From an uncultured Clostridia bacterium (GTDB taxonomy: Bacteria; Bacillota; Clostridia; Oscillospirales; Ruminococcaceae): a DNA stretch of 10,143 nt. Below are positions 7,793 to 10,143 of the stretch, one piece after another. Position 1 is the first letter of the stretch, and each line of letters begins with the position of its first letter. The notes below the pieces were generated by a model. That model was not told the DNA's origin, did no database searches, and saw only the letters and a list, made by a program, of their open reading frames with translations. Location of the stretch: positions 1 through 10,143 of the forward strand of contig CAMBHV010000026.1 of the NCBI GenBank assembly GCA_945867255.1, written 5' to 3'. The position numbers were made by a program, and so were the translations under genes.

Positions 7793-7813
7793 ATTTTTCC
7801 GGGAAATAATATA

Positions 7814-7843
7814 GCCGGGGTGCTTGAAATTCAGCACCCCGGC
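7814..7843. terminator. Hairpin between convergent units, probable bidirectional terminator
   Basis: An 11-bp perfect GC-rich stem (GCCGGGGTGCT at 7814-7824, AGCACCCCGGC at 7833-7843) has an 8-nt loop. The plus-strand tail is ATTTTC and the minus-strand tail is TATATTATTT. It lies 21 bp after the GIY-YIG-GNAT stop and 12 bp after the stop of the minus-strand hypothetical gene. Confidence 0.85.
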
Positions 7844-7855
7844 ATTTTCAATGGC

Positions 7856-8134
7856 TTAAAGCAAACCCTTTGCCTGAAGTAGAGAAAGAAAAGATGCATT
7901 GGTAAGCTTTTGTGCAAACAGTTCACGAAATTTTACGCTTTTCTCGCGCCCTTGCATGCGCAATTCTTCCATTTGCTGGGCGATTTTACTTTGCTTAGCC
8001 AGCAACTCTTCACACAAATCTTCGTATTGTGCCAGACGTTCGATGGCTGTGCCCTGCACCGCGCCATCGGCCATCTCTACACTGCCTTGTGGGGCTTTGG
8101 CGCAAGTATTTATGCGATGTGTGATGCGCTCCAT
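7856..8134 (-). CDS. Small hypothetical protein, phage-like 'MERITHRI' type
   Basis: Function not recognised. The 92-residue soluble protein begins MERITHRI, has a TAIERLAQYED stretch (about 29-39), then a charged helical, probably coiled-coil segment (about 40-62) and a C-terminal SVKFRELFAQKLTNASFLSLL. The opening plus RLAxYED recalls small proteins frequent in clostridial phages and genomes, none with a known function to my knowledge. I chose ATG at 8134 because AAAGGGAG lies 9 bp upstream. An upstream ATG at 8164, which overlaps the phosphatase TGA as TGATG, would add 10 residues but has no RBS. It lies 29 bp behind the tyrosine phosphatase gene, so it is probably co-transcribed. Confidence 0.72.
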   Translation of the reverse strand: MERITHRINTCAKAPQGSVEMADGAVQGTAIERLAQYEDLCEELLAKQSKIAQQMEELRMQGREKSVKFRELFAQKLTNASFLSLLQAKGLL

Positions 8135-8163
8135 CGATGATTGCTCCCTTTCTGTACCATGCA

Positions 8164-8622
8164 TCAAATATGCTGTTCCAACTGTGCCAGCAATGCGCGG
8201 CAGCCAGCCTCAATTTGGGAATAAGCTGTTTCAAAATCACGCGTATACCATGGGTCTGCAATGTCACCGGGCGCGTCGGTGTGGTCCAGCAGGCGGGAAA
8301 CTTTTCCCTCGGCCGCCGTGCCCAGGCGTCGGCGCATGGCATCTACGTGCCGTTGCTCCATACCAATGAGGAGGTCGAACGCCTGTGCGTCTGCCTGGCA
8401 CAGCTGGCGTGCGTATTTTCCGTCGCACGAGATACCGTGCCGAGCCAGCATGGCGCGCGCAGGCGGGTATACGGGGTTGCCAAGCTCTTCGGCACTCAGC
8501 GCGGCACTTTGCGCTTCATATTCCGTTGCACGCCCGGCTTCTTGAGCCAGTGCACGAAATACAAATTCAGCCATAGGGCTGCGGCAAATATTGCCGTGAC
8601 AAACAAAAAGTATTTTTATCAT
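8164..8622 (-). CDS. Low-molecular-weight protein-tyrosine phosphatase
   Basis: Cytoplasmic phosphatase that removes phosphate from phosphotyrosine (in some bacteria also phosphoarginine) via a phosphocysteine intermediate. It has 152 residues, the usual length. The N-terminal P-loop is CHGNICRS (residues 8-15), with nucleophile C8 and phosphate-binding R14. The general-acid loop is IADPWYTRDFE, with D123 in the DPW motif. The start is ATG at 8622 after AAGGGG at 8633-8638. A well-formed promoter lies 34 bp upstream of the start, and the small hypothetical gene follows. No tyrosine kinase or capsule genes are in view to suggest a target. A broken copy of the first twelve codons and RBS occurs at 10079-10137. 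Confidence 0.95.
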   Translation of the reverse strand: MIKILFVCHGNICRSPMAEFVFRALAQEAGRATEYEAQSAALSAEELGNPVYPPARAMLARHGISCDGKYARQLCQADAQAFDLLIGMEQRHVDAMRRRLGTAAEGKVSRLLDHTDAPGDIADPWYTRDFETAYSQIEAGCRALLAQLEQHI

Positions 8623-8655
8623 CTCGTATATGCCCCTTCACAAGCCAGAAATCGA

Positions 8656-8684
8656 TTAATAGTACGGTTTTTTTGCATTGTCAA
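8656..8684 (-). promoter_or_regulatory. Promoter of the tyrosine phosphatase operon
   Basis: On the minus strand a perfect -35 TTGACA (8679-8684), a 17-bp spacer and a -10 TATTAA (8656-8661) lie just upstream of the phosphatase RBS. Hexamers and spacing fit a housekeeping sigma-A promoter. Confidence 0.75.
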
Positions 8685-8763
8685 ACATCCTTCCGTAGTG
8701 GAAAGAACCTTGCTGTGACACATTGATTGTACCATATTCAGGCAGTCTTTCCCACCACAATTT

Positions 8764-8780
8764 CAGATGGAAACCATCTG
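8764..8780. repeat. Short perfect hairpin CAGATGG-AAA-CCATCTG
   Basis: Seven paired bases with a 3-nt loop, 13 bp past the stop of the RepA-like remnant. There is no T-rich tail on either strand, so it is not a convincing terminator; its role is unknown. Confidence 0.4.
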
Positions 8781-8793
8781 CTCGAAGAATTGG

Positions 8794-9003
8794 TCAAGCA
8801 GGCGGCAGCTTTCCATACAGGCGGTTGTCGGCGAAGAACCCGACACGCTTCCGTTCCAGCAGCCTGGCTGCGTCCAGTTCCTTCAGCGTTCTTTTGATGG
8901 TGAGGACACCCTTGTCCCGTGTTTTCGCAATCTCCGCAACGAGGTACACAATGAATGTTTTGCGTTGTCCTGCTGGCTGTTCTTTTGTGACAGGGTAGTA
9001 CGG
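8794..9003 (-). pseudogene. RepA-type replication initiator remnant (winged-helix fragment)
   Basis: The minus-strand frame ending with TGA at 8794-8796 reads, in pieces, KTFIVYLVAEIAKTRDKG, LTIKRTLKELDAARLLERKR and VGFFADNRLYGKLPPA. The pattern K..L.EL..A.LLERKR.G....R.Y.KLP resembles the winged-helix DNA-binding end of replication initiator (RepA-N-like) proteins of Firmicute plasmids and integrative elements. The frame stays open back to about 9066 but has no ATG; the only start-like codon is GTG at 8947-8949, with no RBS. The fragment is under a third of a normal initiator and ends early, so it is treated as decayed. Family assignment is from memory of the pattern and could be another winged-helix regulator. 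Confidence 0.4.
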
Positions 9004-9290
9004 CCTAGCAACACAGCTTGGCGGTCTGGTGCAACAAAATGAAGAAAAACAGTTAAAAGAGATCGTCTAAGAAGAGGGGAACTGTTCGGGCGTTTTCATT
9101 GTTAGATGGTAGAGCTATTCGCACTCTTATGGTAAAATCGCTACGGAACCAATGATGAAACGAAAAGTCAAATTGTTTCCTTAGAACTCTGGGCGCGCTT
9201 TCATCCTCTCCGGTGGACTTGTCGTCCGCAAAGCATTCCTCCGCCAGCAAGTGAAAAATGCATCATTTTATTCTATAGGAGAAAATAAGA
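8999..9290. other. Mosaic non-coding stretch with broken coding scraps
   Basis: No intact gene is supported here. On the plus strand 8999-9070 ends in a protein-like tail (GLVQQNEEKQLKEIV, stop at 9068-9070) with a stop just upstream, like the end of a lost gene. On the minus strand 9053-9250 opens from TTG with LAEECFADDKSTGEDESAP, a GC-rich, acidic coding-like start that becomes AT-rich and compositionally different after about 25 codons. This suggests a junction near 9175. An extended -10-like TGGTAAAAT (9130-9138) on the plus strand is a possible but weak promoter for the downstream HEAT-like gene. Confidence 0.4.
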
Positions 9291-9815
9291 ATGATCATCA
9301 CAGAAATAATGAATAATAAATCTTTAAAACGTTTGGAAAAGAGGAATTCCATTGTTGCAGCAATTATCAATCGCGAAGTCAATTTTTCAGTAATTTCAGA
9401 GGCTTGTGAATCTTTGACTGAAAAAAATATTTCACTTTTGCTCGAAGCCGTTGAAGAAGTAAGCCGCTCCAAAGAATTTACTTTAGAAGCAGAGTATCTG
9501 GATTTGGCAGAAAAATATATACTATCTTCTGATAATTCCTGCAAAAGGGAAGCCTCCCGAATTGTAGGGAATCTTGCAAATAAATTTCCTGCTAAACTTG
9601 AGAATGCTATAACTGCTTTATTGCAAAATGCAGGAAATGACGGCACAGTAATTAGATGGGCAAGTGCTTATGCATTATCCCGTATTATTCTGATTCCAAA
9701 TTACGCCAAGAGCCCCTTATTTGAACAGATTTCTGATTTATGCGCAAAAGAAAATGAAAGTGGCGTGAAAAATCAATATATGAAAGCATTAAAAAAAGCG
9801 GAAAAATTCAGATGA
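9291..9815 (+). CDS. HEAT-repeat-like alpha-helical protein of unknown function
   Basis: A 174-residue all-helical protein with no signal peptide or membrane segment. Repeating helical pairs are visible: ISLLLEAVEEVSRS (47-60), CKREASRIVGNLANKF (84-99) with LENAITALLQNA (103-114), VIRWASAYALSRII (120-133), and GVKNQYMKALKKA (158-170). The basic or polar residue followed by an Ala/Leu-rich helix at about 35-residue spacing is characteristic of HEAT or HEAT-like solenoids, which usually bind proteins or nucleic acids. The start ATG follows TAGGAG, ending at 9281, with 9-bp spacing. Base composition is clearly more AT-rich than all other genes in the window, it stands alone, and it lies within a stretch of mobile-element debris, so recent acquisition is likely. 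AlkD-type DNA glycosylase or immunity-type proteins share the fold, but I see no motif to assign either. Confidence 0.75.
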   Translation: MIITEIMNNKSLKRLEKRNSIVAAIINREVNFSVISEACESLTEKNISLLLEAVEEVSRSKEFTLEAEYLDLAEKYILSSDNSCKREASRIVGNLANKFPAKLENAITALLQNAGNDGTVIRWASAYALSRIILIPNYAKSPLFEQISDLCAKENESGVKNQYMKALKKAEKFR

Positions 9816-9843
9816 GTTTTGACAATCATGTTTTGAGTCGCCC

Positions 9844-9874
9844 CCCTCCCGGCTAAGCCGGGAGGGTTGTCTTT
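9844..9874 (+). terminator. Rho-independent terminator after the HEAT-like gene
   Basis: A 10-bp perfect stem (CCCTCCCGGC at 9844-9853, GCCGGGAGGG at 9857-9866) with a TAA loop is followed by TTGTCTTT. It begins 28 bp after the gene's stop codon. The tail is interrupted by G and C but the stem is strong. Confidence 0.8.
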
Positions 9875-10078
9875 ATGCGTAAGAAAACAAGCCAGACCGG
9901 AAGAATCCCGTCCATAAAGGGCTCTCCCTTCGCCGGACATACGGTTCTAATATTTTCAATTTAGTGTAACTTAGATTGTCACATCAAAGCTCTTTCAAAA
10001 ATGGTGAAGTCGTAGTGTAGCAAGCACCTTTTCGAGCCGCAAAACCATTGGTACATCAAGCTTTTTGGGAACTTTTCA
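9875..10078. other. Non-coding stretch without recognisable gene
   Basis: All frames are broken. It contains a small AAGGG-CTCT-CCCTT hairpin (9917-9930), the right copy of the imperfect inverted repeat (9977-9996), and the segment leading into the broken phosphatase start. GCTCTTTCAAAAATGG at 9989-10004 loosely recalls insertion-sequence ends of the ISL3 type, but this is not a firm match. No tRNA or ncRNA is apparent. Confidence 0.4.
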
Positions 10079-10115
10079 AAATACTGCCGTGGCACACGAA
10101 AAGTATTTTTGTCAT
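10056..10115 (-). pseudogene. Broken 5' fragment of a second low-molecular-weight tyrosine phosphatase gene
   Basis: From ATG at 10115 the minus strand reads MTKILFVCHGSILKSSQKA and then a stop (10056-10058). The first twelve residues match MIKILFVCHGNI of the intact phosphatase at ten positions, including the catalytic cysteine of the P-loop. Asn11 of CxGNxCRS has become Ser, and the sequence leaves the family before CRS. DNA similarity covers 10079-10137 against 8586-8644 (49 of 59 bases, no gaps), including the AAGGGG RBS. The copy is therefore a gene start truncated at about 10078, not an independent small gene. Its own upstream region lies beyond the window. Confidence 0.75.
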
Positions 10116-10143
10116 CGCGGATATTCCCCTTTATAAGACTATA

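Larger units (their letters stand above)
8701..9996. mobile_element. Possible element scar bounded by imperfect 20-bp inverted repeats
   Basis: The left end (8701-8720, GAAAGAACCTTGCTGTGACA) matches the reverse complement of 9977-9996 at 17 of 20 positions. The interval of about 1.3 kb contains no complete transposase. It holds a RepA-like remnant, other broken coding stretches, an intact AT-rich HEAT-like gene and its terminator. No clean target-site duplication is seen; CGTAGTG lies directly outside the left repeat and recurs 14 bp beyond the right one. A repeat of this quality could arise by chance in 10 kb, so the boundaries are tentative. The mosaic content is better supported than the exact ends. 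Confidence 0.3.

Noticed and set aside
8137..8718. Plus-strand frame of 193 codons opposite the tyrosine phosphatase
   Set aside because: The minus strand encodes a complete phosphatase with its P-loop and DPW motif; the plus-strand product has no family features.
8767..9042. Plus-strand frame of 91 codons in the scarred region
   Set aside because: It is in the same codon register as the minus-strand RepA-like remnant, and its translation (many Cys, Trp and Ser) looks like a shadow. It also lacks a convincing RBS.
9263..9646. Minus-strand frame opposite the HEAT-like gene
   Set aside because: The plus-strand frame has an RBS, regular helical repeats and a terminator. The minus-strand translation is Ser/Phe/Ile-rich antisense with none of these.
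9989..10020. Possible left end of an ISL3-family insertion sequence
   Set aside because: The resemblance is loose, no transposase frame follows, and I cannot verify the end sequence without a database.

Overview
The window looks like a chromosomal segment of a moderately GC-rich gut-type Firmicute, probably of the Clostridia (Oscillospirales-like). This is inferred from gene style: a Gram-positive-type OppD/OppF pair, AGGAGG-type ribosome binding sites, TTG starts behind G-rich Shine-Dalgarno sequences, and a clostridial multidomain cell-wall amidase. The species is not identifiable from sequence alone.

Layout. (1) 1-2595, plus strand: the 3' part of an oligopeptide ABC importer operon, oppC (truncated by the window edge), oppD and oppF, closed by a strong intrinsic terminator at 2622-2656. 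(2) 2797-3453, plus strand: a HAD-superfamily sugar-phosphate-type phosphatase with its own promoter. (3) 3554-5710, minus strand: a large membrane-anchored N-acetylmuramoyl-L-alanine amidase, convergent with the HAD gene and separated from it by a GAAA-capped hairpin. (4) 5933-7792, plus strand: a two-gene unit divergent from the amidase. It encodes a MYG1/UPF0160-family protein (DHH-like metal-dependent nuclease family) followed by an unusual fusion of a GIY-YIG nuclease-type domain to a GNAT acetyltransferase. (5) 7856-8622, minus strand: a low-molecular-weight protein tyrosine phosphatase followed by a small phage-like hypothetical protein, under a good sigma-A-type promoter.

(6) 8690-10143 differs from the rest. 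It holds a startless remnant resembling a RepA-type replication initiator (minus strand), other short coding-like scraps, and one intact AT-rich gene for a HEAT-repeat-like protein with its own RBS and terminator. At the right edge is a broken second copy of the 5' end of the tyrosine phosphatase gene. An imperfect 20-bp inverted repeat (8701-8720 and 9977-9996) brackets this patch. The simplest reading is a mobile-element or recombination scar lying between two related phosphatase gene copies and carrying a small cargo gene.

Functionally, the left part covers peptide uptake and cell-wall turnover. The middle operon pairs two proteins from nucleic-acid-processing families, so a shared RNA or DNA role is possible but unproven. 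I found no CRISPR array, rRNA, tRNA or recognised defence system. The least explained items are the GIY-YIG-GNAT fusion, its pairing with MYG1, and the cargo-like HEAT gene in the scarred region.
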